From Porticoccaceae bacterium (lineage in GTDB: Bacteria; Pseudomonadota; Gammaproteobacteria; Pseudomonadales; Porticoccaceae): a stretch of DNA of 7,471 nucleotides. Positions 1 to 5,801 of the stretch are shown in pieces. The notes beneath the pieces are model-generated. The model saw only the letters and a program-made list of their open reading frames with translations, did no database searches and was not told the origin of the DNA. The stretch covers positions 13,133 through 20,603 of the forward strand of contig DNBN01000160.1 in NCBI GenBank assembly GCA_003491845.1. The letters are read 5' to 3'. Both the position numbers and the translations under genes were made by a program. How positions within the stretch are numbered: the first letter of the stretch is position 1; each line of letters starts with the position of its first letter.

Positions 1-945
1 CCATTAAAAAGTGTCATAGGATGGCTGGGAATTCTGACGTTTAGTGCGATCATAATCTCCTATGTTGTTGCCATCACTAAACTTGAAGATCTAAACCGAA
101 AAGCACAAAAAAATATAGGAGGCCTCTATCTGCCAACTGAACAGGGTAGTCTTTCCTACACTCGCAAAGGTCCTGTCAACGCGCCAGTGATCATATTAGT
201 AAATGGTTTCAGCACCCCCAAATTTGTGTGGGAACAGATCACTCCAGCGCTGGTTAAAGAGGGTTATCAGGTAATTACCTTTGATCACCTAGGGCGTGGG
301 TTCTCTGATCGTCCAGTAGGACCTTATGATGGTGAACTCTACCGCCGTGAAATATCAGATGTGATTACAGGTCTAGCGCTTAACACGCCTATAACCCTAG
401 TGGGTTACTCTATGGGTGGTGCTAATGTGATTGACTATGCAGCATCGTACCCAGAGCAGATCAATCAGCTTATTTTAATTGCCCCAGCAGGCTACATGGG
501 TGACCCTGGTTCTATAAAATGGCTTATCAAACCGATGATAGGTGAATGGCTCGCTACCGTCTTTGGCACTTACTATGCCGGTGCTGCTATTCAAAGTGAA
601 ATAGCAAAAGGTATTATCCCAAAAACCATGTATGAGCAGTTTCAAAAGCAAGCAATTTTCAAGGGCTACACCGATTCATTGCTATCCACCCTTCGCCATT
701 ACCCCATGCATGATATGAGGCATCGCTACGAAATAGTTGGCAAAACTAATATACCGGTTTTTGCATTATGGGGTACTGCAGATAAAGTTACCCCCTATTC
801 CGGTGCTAAGGCTATGGCCAATGATGTTCCGCAACTACGCGTGGAACCAATTGAAGGTGGTAGCCATAATATAACTTATGCTCAGGCTCAATTAGTGGCG
901 TATAACATTTTAATAGCACTGCAATCCCCTGAAGGAGAACAATAA
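1..945 (+). CDS. Membrane-anchored serine alpha/beta hydrolase (5' end outside window)
   Basis: The reading frame is open from base 1, with no ATG, GTG or TTG start before the GTG at 187. That GTG lies inside the first core beta strand, so the true start is upstream of the window. Visible residues 5-25 are a hydrophobic segment (VIGWLGILTF onward) and look like an N-terminal membrane anchor or uncleaved signal, placing the catalytic domain in the periplasm. The alpha/beta hydrolase fold follows: oxyanion strand VNGF (67-70), DHLGRGFSDRP, nucleophile elbow GYSMGG with Ser137, acid Asp261 in WGTADKVTP, and His289 in GGSHN. The triad is complete, so an active esterase, lipase or amidase-like enzyme is expected; the substrate is unknown. 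The usual HG of the oxyanion strand is NG here. The stop codon TAA shares its last A with the ATG of the downstream alkyltransferase gene, so the two are translationally coupled. Confidence 0.9.
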   Translation, partial: PLKSVIGWLGILTFSAIIISYVVAITKLEDLNRKAQKNIGGLYLPTEQGSLSYTRKGPVNAPVIILVNGFSTPKFVWEQITPALVKEGYQVITFDHLGRGFSDRPVGPYDGELYRREISDVITGLALNTPITLVGYSMGGANVIDYAASYPEQINQLILIAPAGYMGDPGSIKWLIKPMIGEWLATVFGTYYAGAAIQSEIAKGIIPKTMYEQFQKQAIFKGYTDSLLSTLRHYPMHDMRHRYEIVGKTNIPVFALWGTADKVTPYSGAKAMANDVPQLRVEPIEGGSHNITYAQAQLVAYNILIALQSPEGEQ

Positions 946-1493
946 TGAATAGGTTAGAGTCGCACATAAGTATCGACTACTTTAAACACAACTATGCTGA
1001 ATTTATTTTAGGCTCCTATAATAATGCGCTCTGTATTTGCGACTTTCGTTATCGCACCATGCGCAATACAGTTGATAGGCGTGTTCAACAGTCACTAAAT
1101 GCAGATTTCGTTGAGCAAACCAGTGATGTAATTGAAATGGCTAAAGTGCAGCTGAACGCCTACTTCACAGGAAAAAGACAGGCCTTCGATATTCCATTGA
1201 TCATCGCCGGCTCTGATTTTCAAAAGACTGTTTGGCGCGCTCTGCAGAGCATTGATTATGGCTCAACAATTTCGTATAAACAGTTAGCCGCCGCGATTAA
1301 TAACCCAGATGCTGTCAGAGCAGTAGGCACTGCCAACGGTGCTAATGCACTAGCCATTATTATTCCTTGCCATCGAGTAATTGCTAGCGATGGCACCTTA
1401 GGTGGTTATGGGGGTGGTTTATCCCTGAAAAGGCGTCTTTTATCTCTGGAAGAAAAAACCAATCTTTACATTACAACACAAACAAAAGAATGA
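945..1493 (+). CDS. ogt: Methylated-DNA--protein-cysteine S-methyltransferase (O6-alkylguanine-DNA alkyltransferase)
   Basis: This cytoplasmic DNA-repair protein removes alkyl groups from O6-alkylguanine (and O4-alkylthymine) by transferring them irreversibly to its own cysteine. The 182 residues match the usual size of Ogt/MGMT proteins. The C-terminal domain is clear: FQKTVWRAL (92-100), SYKQLA with Tyr111, the Arg125 'arginine finger' in AVRAVGTANG, and the active-site motif PCHRVI with acceptor Cys142. GGYGGGLSLKRRLLSLE follows. The N-terminal RNase-H-like domain (about 1-85) is poorly conserved, as is normal. No Ada-type AraC domain is present, so it is a stand-alone Ogt rather than Ada. 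The start is well supported: AAGGAG at 932-937 lies 7 bases before the ATG, which overlaps the preceding TAA by one base. Its end overlaps the DM13 gene as ATGA. Co-transcription with a hydrolase is unusual for ogt. Confidence 0.95.
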   Translation: MNRLESHISIDYFKHNYAEFILGSYNNALCICDFRYRTMRNTVDRRVQQSLNADFVEQTSDVIEMAKVQLNAYFTGKRQAFDIPLIIAGSDFQKTVWRALQSIDYGSTISYKQLAAAINNPDAVRAVGTANGANALAIIIPCHRVIASDGTLGGYGGGLSLKRRLLSLEEKTNLYITTQTKE

Positions 1494-1972
1494 GTATGAA
1501 GTTAACAAAAGTTACAGCCTTAACCATTAGCCATTGCTTTGCCATAACGATTGGATTTGCTGCTGGTATCTATGCACTGCCACTGATACTCGCACCTGAG
1601 GCTCCCGATAATATAGCCGTAGCAATCGCGAGTAAAGAACGCCAATTTACCGGTAATTTTTCCCGAGACCGTTTAGATAGTGACGCCTTTCACTGGGGCG
1701 AAGGAGAACTATCTGTGGGTAATCAACGTATTTCATTACTAGGGTCTCTAGCCCCAGGACCAGATTATAAACTGTATTTATCCCCCGAATTTGTAGAAAC
1801 TGAAGCTGCTTTTAACCAGCTAAAATCCTCAATGGCGTTAGTGGGCTCAGTGAAAACATTTGAAAATTTCTTGCTCGATGTGCCATCAAACATAGATATT
1901 ACTCACTACACTACCGTAGTTATATGGTGCGAGACATTCGGACAATTTATTACCTCAGCAACTTATCAATAA
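1490..1972 (+). CDS. Membrane-anchored DM13-domain protein
   Basis: This 160-residue protein has an N-terminal hydrophobic helix (about residues 8-35) followed by one DM13 domain (about 50-160). DM13 hallmarks are FTGNFSRD at the start, then HWGEGELSV, a GPDYKLYLSP strand (90-99), and the C-terminal TTVVIWCETFGQF with the family's conserved Cys147. DM13 domains occur in animal extracellular proteins and bacterial envelope proteins. A redox or electron-transfer role built on the conserved cysteine has been predicted for the family but, as far as I know, is not established. The helix suggests export with the domain in the periplasm. The ATG at 1490 overlaps the ogt stop codon (ATGA), implying translational coupling. 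A second in-frame ATG at 1496 is an equally possible start, since neither has a strong Shine-Dalgarno. It probably shares a transcript with the hydrolase and ogt. Confidence 0.85.
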   Translation: MSMKLTKVTALTISHCFAITIGFAAGIYALPLILAPEAPDNIAVAIASKERQFTGNFSRDRLDSDAFHWGEGELSVGNQRISLLGSLAPGPDYKLYLSPEFVETEAAFNQLKSSMALVGSVKTFENFLLDVPSNIDITHYTTVVIWCETFGQFITSATYQ

Positions 1973-2001
1973 TCGATGAGTGATTTGTGGAGGCATCAGT
2001 C

Positions 2002-2041
2002 GTTACCATAGTAGTTACCAAAAGACCTGTGTTAATAACAC
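2002..2041. promoter_or_regulatory. Palindrome and direct repeat upstream of the small membrane protein gene
   Basis: The 112-base gap after the DM13 gene holds a direct repeat GTTACCA (2002-2008 and 2014-2020, 12-base period). A perfect 13-base palindrome GTGTTAATAACAC follows at 2029-2041 (arms GTGTTA/TAACAC around one A). No convincing sigma-70 -35/-10 pair was found. The palindrome could be a regulator binding site for the 2085-3389 gene pair, or a weak hairpin. The function is inferred from position only. Confidence 0.3.
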
Positions 2042-2084
2042 TGCAAATCATGCGTATCTGCCCACTTTTATATAGAGGAATAAA

Positions 2085-2468
2085 ATGTTTAAGACCATCC
2101 GCAGCTCAGCACCTAAGGTTCAACTATTACATGTAACACTTTGCGTAATATGGAACATGGCCGGACTTTGGCAACTATTAAGCGACCTTCAACCTATTGG
2201 GCCAACTGCATCAATGACCACCATAGGCTTGCTTATAGTATTTGCAGCAACGCTGGTGTTGAGTGAGCGCAATAATCAATGGGTTCCCTATCTCTTAGTA
2301 TCGGGATTACTAGGAATTGGAGCTGTAACGGCAATCTTTGGTGCCTTGACAAAAGATCCTTTACTGTGGCCAGCTGAGTTCTGGCGTTATGTCGGTATTG
2401 CTATCAACAGTATTGGTGTAGTGGGTTTTGGCTTAGCATTAGCGCACATAAAACACCTAAGAATGTAA
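2085..2468 (+). CDS. Small four-helix membrane protein of unknown function
   Basis: I do not recognise a family for this 127-residue protein. Four hydrophobic segments are visible at about residues 12-32, 44-59, 66-88 and 101-121, with basic residues at both ends (MFKTIRSSAPK and HIKHLRM), so it should sit in the inner membrane with both termini in the cytoplasm. Aromatic residues cluster between helices (LLWPAEFWRY, 93-102). There are no obvious catalytic or metal-binding motifs. The start is well supported: AGAGGA at 2074-2079 precedes the ATG with a 5-base gap. It lies 42 bases before the BASS-type transporter on the same strand and is probably co-transcribed with it, so it could be an accessory membrane subunit. 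That link rests only on position. Confidence 0.8.
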   Translation: MFKTIRSSAPKVQLLHVTLCVIWNMAGLWQLLSDLQPIGPTASMTTIGLLIVFAATLVLSERNNQWVPYLLVSGLLGIGAVTAIFGALTKDPLLWPAEFWRYVGIAINSIGVVGFGLALAHIKHLRM

Positions 2469-2510
2469 TCGATAGAGGCCTTTATTAGGCTAACTTTAAA
2501 AGGATAAAAT

Positions 2511-3389
2511 ATGATTGAGGTTTATCTCAAATACGAATATTGGGTTGCTGCAGTGCAATTATCACTCGCTATGCTAGGTATGGGTGCTGGGCTGCGACTG
2601 GCCGATTTTCATCAGGTTATACAGTCGCCAAAGGCAGTAAGCTTGGGTTTGATAATGCAATTAGTAGTAGTGCCGCTCATCGCGTTTGGATTTATTGCCT
2701 TTAGTTCGCTGTCCGCCGGTGTAATTATAGGTATTGCCATAATTGCATCTATTCCTGGGGGTACTCTGTCTAATATTTTTACGCTGTTAGCCCGCGGTAG
2801 TGTGCCGCTGTCAATAAGTATTACAACGCTGACCTCATTTGCCTGCCTAATAACTACACCATTAATACTAGAGTTTTTGATTGCCGATTTAATGCCGAAT
2901 AACTTTTCAATGCCAGCTATGCAAATTGCTACTGAGATTGGCTTTTATGTGCTAATACCTCTGTTACTAGGGATGCGCTTTTTAGTCAAATACCCACGTT
3001 TTGCTGAGCAATTTTCAACCTTTTGTCTACGAGGCTCTTTGATAGGCATTGCGATAATTGTCGTTGGGTCCGCAGGTGCCGGGCGTCTTGACCCCTCTAA
3101 TGCATCTTCTTCAGATCTTTTATGGCTGTCGCTGTTTATAGTAAGTCTGGTTGTAGCCGGTATTGTTATCACCAAAACCTTTGGTTTGAGCAAAGCAGAC
3201 AACAGTGCTGTTGAAATGGAAGTGGTGGTTAGAAACATTAACCTAGGCTTTTTAATCAAAATTTCTCTATTTCCAGTAGTAGCTGGCCAAGCAAATATCA
3301 CGGCAGACTTGGCACTGATGTCTTTGCTTATTTATGGTGGCTGGCAGTTACTGATGGGCTTTGGACTAATTCTATGGCGCCGTAAGTGA
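2511..3389 (+). CDS. Bile acid:sodium symporter (BASS/SBF) family transporter
   Basis: This 292-residue inner-membrane protein is almost wholly hydrophobic, with about nine to ten segments, the usual size and layout for bacterial BASS proteins. Family signatures are MLGMGAGLRLADF (21-33), the crossover motif IPGGTLSNIFTLLARG (81-96) followed by VPLSISITT, and the second-half crossover EMEVVVRNINLG (235-246). By comparison with the Neisseria and human ASBT proteins, Ser87, Asn88 and Glu237 match sodium-site residues, while Arg241 stands where a Gln is expected. BASS proteins import organic anions such as bile acids, keto acids or other carboxylates. The substrate here is unknown, and 'bile acid' is only the family name. 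AAAAGGA at 2498-2504 with a 6-base gap supports the start. Neighbouring hydrolases suggest uptake of a compound that is then degraded. Confidence 0.88.
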   Translation: MIEVYLKYEYWVAAVQLSLAMLGMGAGLRLADFHQVIQSPKAVSLGLIMQLVVVPLIAFGFIAFSSLSAGVIIGIAIIASIPGGTLSNIFTLLARGSVPLSISITTLTSFACLITTPLILEFLIADLMPNNFSMPAMQIATEIGFYVLIPLLLGMRFLVKYPRFAEQFSTFCLRGSLIGIAIIVVGSAGAGRLDPSNASSSDLLWLSLFIVSLVVAGIVITKTFGLSKADNSAVEMEVVVRNINLGFLIKISLFPVVAGQANITADLALMSLLIYGGWQLLMGFGLILWRRK

Positions 3390-3726
3390 GGCAAAGATCT
3401 TTAGGTTATCAACAAAGCGTCGTTTTGAGTCCTTAAAGACTATTACCTACAATGCTAATCCATACCCTTAAGTCCACTCTATACTTCGCTCGGTGTTCTC
3501 CATCATTTTCATAAAAGGTAGAGTGACCACCAGTAGCAACTATGTAAACTTCGGCAAAAGTAGATGAGGACTAGCAGGTAAAGATTAAAAGTATCAAGCC
3601 AAGCTAGCGGGTTCAATTGCAAGCAAAACCAGTACCGAACCAAAAAGTGACTTGCACAGTCAGTTTATAATTCTTTTCGTCTTTGACCTTTAAGTGTTCT
3701 TTTAAGGTGCCAATAAGCCTGCTTAT
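3390..3726. other. Non-coding stretch between convergent genes
   Basis: No credible gene was found in these 337 bases; the open frames are short and lack ribosome binding sites. Visible structure includes the palindrome AAAGATCTTT (3393-3402) just after the transporter stop, and a perfect 7-base inverted repeat CACTCTA/TAGAGTG (3475-3481 and 3519-3525) around a 37-base spacer. There is also an A/T-rich pair of dyads next to the amidohydrolase stop, listed separately. No GC-rich stem with a T-run serves as a clear intrinsic terminator for the transporter transcript. Confidence 0.5.
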
Positions 3727-3727
3727 T
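3686..3727 (-). terminator. Possible hairpin terminator region after the amidohydrolase gene
   Basis: Two dyads lie directly beyond the amidohydrolase stop. One is AATAAGC/GCTTATT (3712-3718 and 3721-3727, touching the stop codon). The other is ACCTTTAA/TTTAAGGT (3686-3693 and 3701-3708, one mismatch, 7-base loop). Neither has a following T-run in the minus-strand transcript, so intrinsic termination is only possible, not shown. Confidence 0.3.
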
Positions 3728-5604
3728 TAGCTAATAGCCCTTAACAATCGACCCATAGGTTTAGTCCCTAAGTCGTCAGCAAAGGTGTTGTTTTCCCAAG
3801 CGGTGTGCCCCCCGATCATAACCAGAGGGACAACGCTATCTGATCGATTAACTAGCTGCTCGTGCTGAAACTCTTCGCGATGGACGCGCTGAACATTACG
3901 CTCACCGTCGTAGTTAGCAAGCTGTTCTGGGTCAACGAGGATTAGGTCTGCAATATCACCTTCATTGATGGTCCCGCCAGCTACTCCGAACACGTCTGCG
4001 GCATCTTTAGTGAGTCGCTTAACCATGTAGCTTACATCGACATCACCACCTTCAGCAGCTAATTTTAGGCTTCTTAGATTAACATCATAAAACGCCATAT
4101 TGGTTAGGTGTGCTCCACTGTCATTAAAGCCAGGCAGCAGTTTGGGATTCATAAGGAGTTCGCGCACCACCTTCATATCACGGTTTGCGGTGACAGTACT
4201 CCAGCTCAAGTCAGTATCAAAAGTTCTTAGCATTTGCAGCATAAAGTCACCTTCATCCGCGATCCAGAAGAAGTCTTTTTGCACAAGTTTTTGCTCAGCT
4301 TTGGTCACAGGTTCAGCGCACTGATCTTGCTTGATAGCAACGACACGATCAAATACTGTCTGAAAGTCCATACCTTGCCAGTTTTTTTGTGGGCATCTAT
4401 CCACTGTCATATCAGCAAGAGTTCGGTTAAAGGCAAAATCTTCAATGTTAAGCTTGCGCTTTAGTCGATCAAGATTCCATCCTTGCTTTCCGCGCATCCA
4501 CATAGACTTGAAAGACTTGATATAACCTGGCTCATGCATAATTTTGCGACGCCCTTCGCGGTCTTCAAGATCAGTTTCATTGAGCCGCCTCAGCTCTGGA
4601 ATTTCCTCTGCGATAGGCGTGATAGCCCCGTCTGACCAAATCTTGAAAGGTGCACCCAGCGCTTGCATATGAAAGTCACCTTGGACTAACCAAGAGTTAA
4701 GTACATTTGACAATGTCTTTACCATTTTGGAGAGTTTCCAATTATTGGCAATATCTAGGGCGGCAACCACGGTGGTTTTTAGCGGTCTGCCATGTAATCG
4801 ACCGCTGGTGAGCAAGAAGGTTTTCAACGTCCCTATAACACTATCTTTTGGAGGTGTTGCTTGCCATGTTGAGCCCTGCTCTCTGACTACCTGAGCAAGA
4901 GCTTTTAACTCACCATATTTGGCAAATTGGGTTGGAATAGTCTTTTCGCAATGAGGTTGTGCCGCTAAGTAGTGAAACGGTAAAGCATCGGTTGAAAAGC
5001 CTGCATAGCCACACTTTAGAGCATCAGAAAGCGTACCTTTCATACTGTTGAGTTCAGCACTAGTAGGATCTCGAGTCACGCTGTTGTCAAAGCCCATAGC
5101 ATCTATGCGTAGCATTGAATGAGGAAATAACACGGCCACATTAGGACCCAAATTTAGGCTCTCTAAATGGTCCAAGTAGGCTTTCGGAGTGTCCCAGGTG
5201 ATGTTGTCAGCACAATTTTTAAGGACCGTTTTAGGAATATTTTCAACTCGCGCATAACAGCTAACAATCGGATCATTAGTACCATCGCGCTGTGCACCAA
5301 AGGCTAATCCCAAACTACAGTTAGCGATGACTACAGAGGTAGTGCCGTGACGAGTTGACTCAGGCAGGCCAGGAGCAACTTCCAATTCCAAATCATAATG
5401 TGTGTGTATATCGAACAGTCCTGGCATCAACCACAGGCCCTCTGCATCGACAACTCGACTTGCATTAGCTTCATTTAAGTTAAGCCCTCGTGCAATAATT
5501 CGTCCCTCACTAACCGCCACATCCTCAATAATAGGCATCTCGCCATTATTAAACACTTTTGCATTTCTAATAAGGATATCAATGTTTTGAATCTGTTCGG
5601 TCAT
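3727..5604 (-). CDS. Amidohydrolase, N-acyl-D-amino-acid deacylase-like (COG3653 type)
   Basis: Numbering counts from the GTG at 5605-5607. The protein shows the amidohydrolase layout: a small N-terminal beta domain (IDILIRNAKVFN, DVAVSEGRI), PGLFDIHTHYDLELEV with His68, His70 and Asp72, HGTTSVVIANC with Cys97, and GYAGFSTDA (200-208). GFNDSGAH follows with the likely catalytic Asp496, then LTKDAADVFGVAGGTINEGDIADLILVDP (532-560). D-aminoacylases and N-acyl-D-Asp/Glu deacylases share this architecture and hydrolyse N-acyl-D-amino acids in the cytoplasm. At about 625 residues it is longer than D-aminoacylase (about 480), with extra sequence around 310-460. The later zinc-ligand histidines (motifs like SHIRDE and SHLK) are not seen; STWQAT (246-251) lies at the first position. 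The substrate is therefore uncertain. GTG (5607) and ATG (5604) are adjacent; ATG is chosen because AGAGA (5613-5617) is 8 bases away. It is convergent with the transporter and divergent from the MEST-like gene. Confidence 0.87.
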   Translation of the reverse strand: MTEQIQNIDILIRNAKVFNNGEMPIIEDVAVSEGRIIARGLNLNEANASRVVDAEGLWLMPGLFDIHTHYDLELEVAPGLPESTRHGTTSVVIANCSLGLAFGAQRDGTNDPIVSCYARVENIPKTVLKNCADNITWDTPKAYLDHLESLNLGPNVAVLFPHSMLRIDAMGFDNSVTRDPTSAELNSMKGTLSDALKCGYAGFSTDALPFHYLAAQPHCEKTIPTQFAKYGELKALAQVVREQGSTWQATPPKDSVIGTLKTFLLTSGRLHGRPLKTTVVAALDIANNWKLSKMVKTLSNVLNSWLVQGDFHMQALGAPFKIWSDGAITPIAEEIPELRRLNETDLEDREGRRKIMHEPGYIKSFKSMWMRGKQGWNLDRLKRKLNIEDFAFNRTLADMTVDRCPQKNWQGMDFQTVFDRVVAIKQDQCAEPVTKAEQKLVQKDFFWIADEGDFMLQMLRTFDTDLSWSTVTANRDMKVVRELLMNPKLLPGFNDSGAHLTNMAFYDVNLRSLKLAAEGGDVDVSYMVKRLTKDAADVFGVAGGTINEGDIADLILVDPEQLANYDGERNVQRVHREEFQHEQLVNRSDSVVPLVMIGGHTAWENNTFADDLGTKPMGRLLRAIS

Positions 5605-5630
5605 CACTTAGATCTCTTTTTATGCTATCA

Positions 5631-5645
5631 ATGCTTTTTTAGCAT
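5631..5645 (-). promoter_or_regulatory. Small hairpin in the amidohydrolase leader
   Basis: ATGCT (5631-5635) and AGCAT (5641-5645) pair perfectly around five T. A further ATGCT at 5622-5626 makes a 9-base-period direct repeat with the first arm. The element lies about 27 bases upstream of the amidohydrolase start, within the likely 5' leader, and could be an operator or leader hairpin. The functional role is inferred from position. Confidence 0.25.
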
Positions 5646-5697
5646 CCTCAACGGGTACCTGGAGGCTCCTAAAAAGGCTTCTGTGCGAAATTGTTTA

Positions 5698-5713
5698 TAA
5701 TAGTTTACTATTA
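5698..5713. promoter_or_regulatory. Candidate operator: 16-base dyad overlapping a TATAAT box
   Basis: TAATAGTTTACTATTA is a perfect 6-base inverted repeat (TAATAG/CTATTA) with a 4-base spacer. It overlaps TATAAT (5696-5701), a consensus -10 for the rightward gene, though no good -35 lies 16-18 bases upstream. Size and position fit a dimeric repressor site in a divergent promoter; the regulator gene is not in the window. Confidence 0.35.
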
Positions 5714-5717
5714 GCCA

Positions 5718-5747
5718 AGTATTGCACTAACCGGAAATTCACGTCAA
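5718..5747 (-). promoter_or_regulatory. Candidate promoter for the amidohydrolase gene
   Basis: Read on the minus strand, TTGACG (5742-5747) matches the -35 consensus at five of six bases. AATACT (5718-5723), 18 bases on, matches the -10 at four of six. It would leave a leader of roughly 100 bases. The call rests only on these matches. Confidence 0.25.
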
Positions 5748-5801
5748 GTATTCAGAAGCCTAAGCCTGCCGATAAAGGCTATTTAGAAAGGAGAGTGCCT
5801 C

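Larger units (their letters stand above)
5675..5761. repeat. Inverted repeat flanking the divergent promoter region
   Basis: AGGCTTCTG (5675-5683) and CAGAAGCCT (5753-5761) form a perfect 9-base inverted repeat with a 69-base spacer. Outside it a second matched pair, AGGCT (5663-5667) and AGCCT (5763-5767), extends the symmetry with unequal gaps. The repeats enclose the candidate -10 elements for both divergent genes, so a looping regulator is conceivable, but chance cannot be excluded. Confidence 0.4.

Noticed and set aside
187..945. Taking the GTG at 187 as the start of the first hydrolase
   Set aside because: The frame is open to base 1, and the GTG encodes a Val inside the first core beta strand. 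Starting there would remove the anchor and part of the fold.
2945..3301. 118-codon minus-strand open frame inside the transporter gene
   Set aside because: It lies wholly within a clearly coding gene on the other strand, and its translation has no recognisable motifs.
3452..3514. Short open frame of about 20 codons from the ATG at 3452
   Set aside because: There is no ribosome binding site and no recognisable sequence, and the length is within chance expectation.
3475..3525. CACTCTA/TAGAGTG inverted repeat considered as an integron attC or IS end
   Set aside because: There are no core sites of the attC type, no target duplication and no transposase remains. A 7-base repeat in 337 bases is plausible by chance.
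3608..3645. tRNA-like stretch GGGTTCAATT followed by an ACCA-like end
   Set aside because: The flanking stems do not pair as T and acceptor arms, and no anticodon or D arm is present upstream.
4100..4464. Plus-strand open frames inside the amidohydrolase gene
   Set aside because: They are antisense to a strong coding region, with low-complexity Ser/Lys-rich translations and no domain pattern.
5402..5590. 62-codon plus-strand open frame antisense to the start of the amidohydrolase
   Set aside because: It is antisense to the conserved metal-binding region, with no ribosome binding site or recognisable product.
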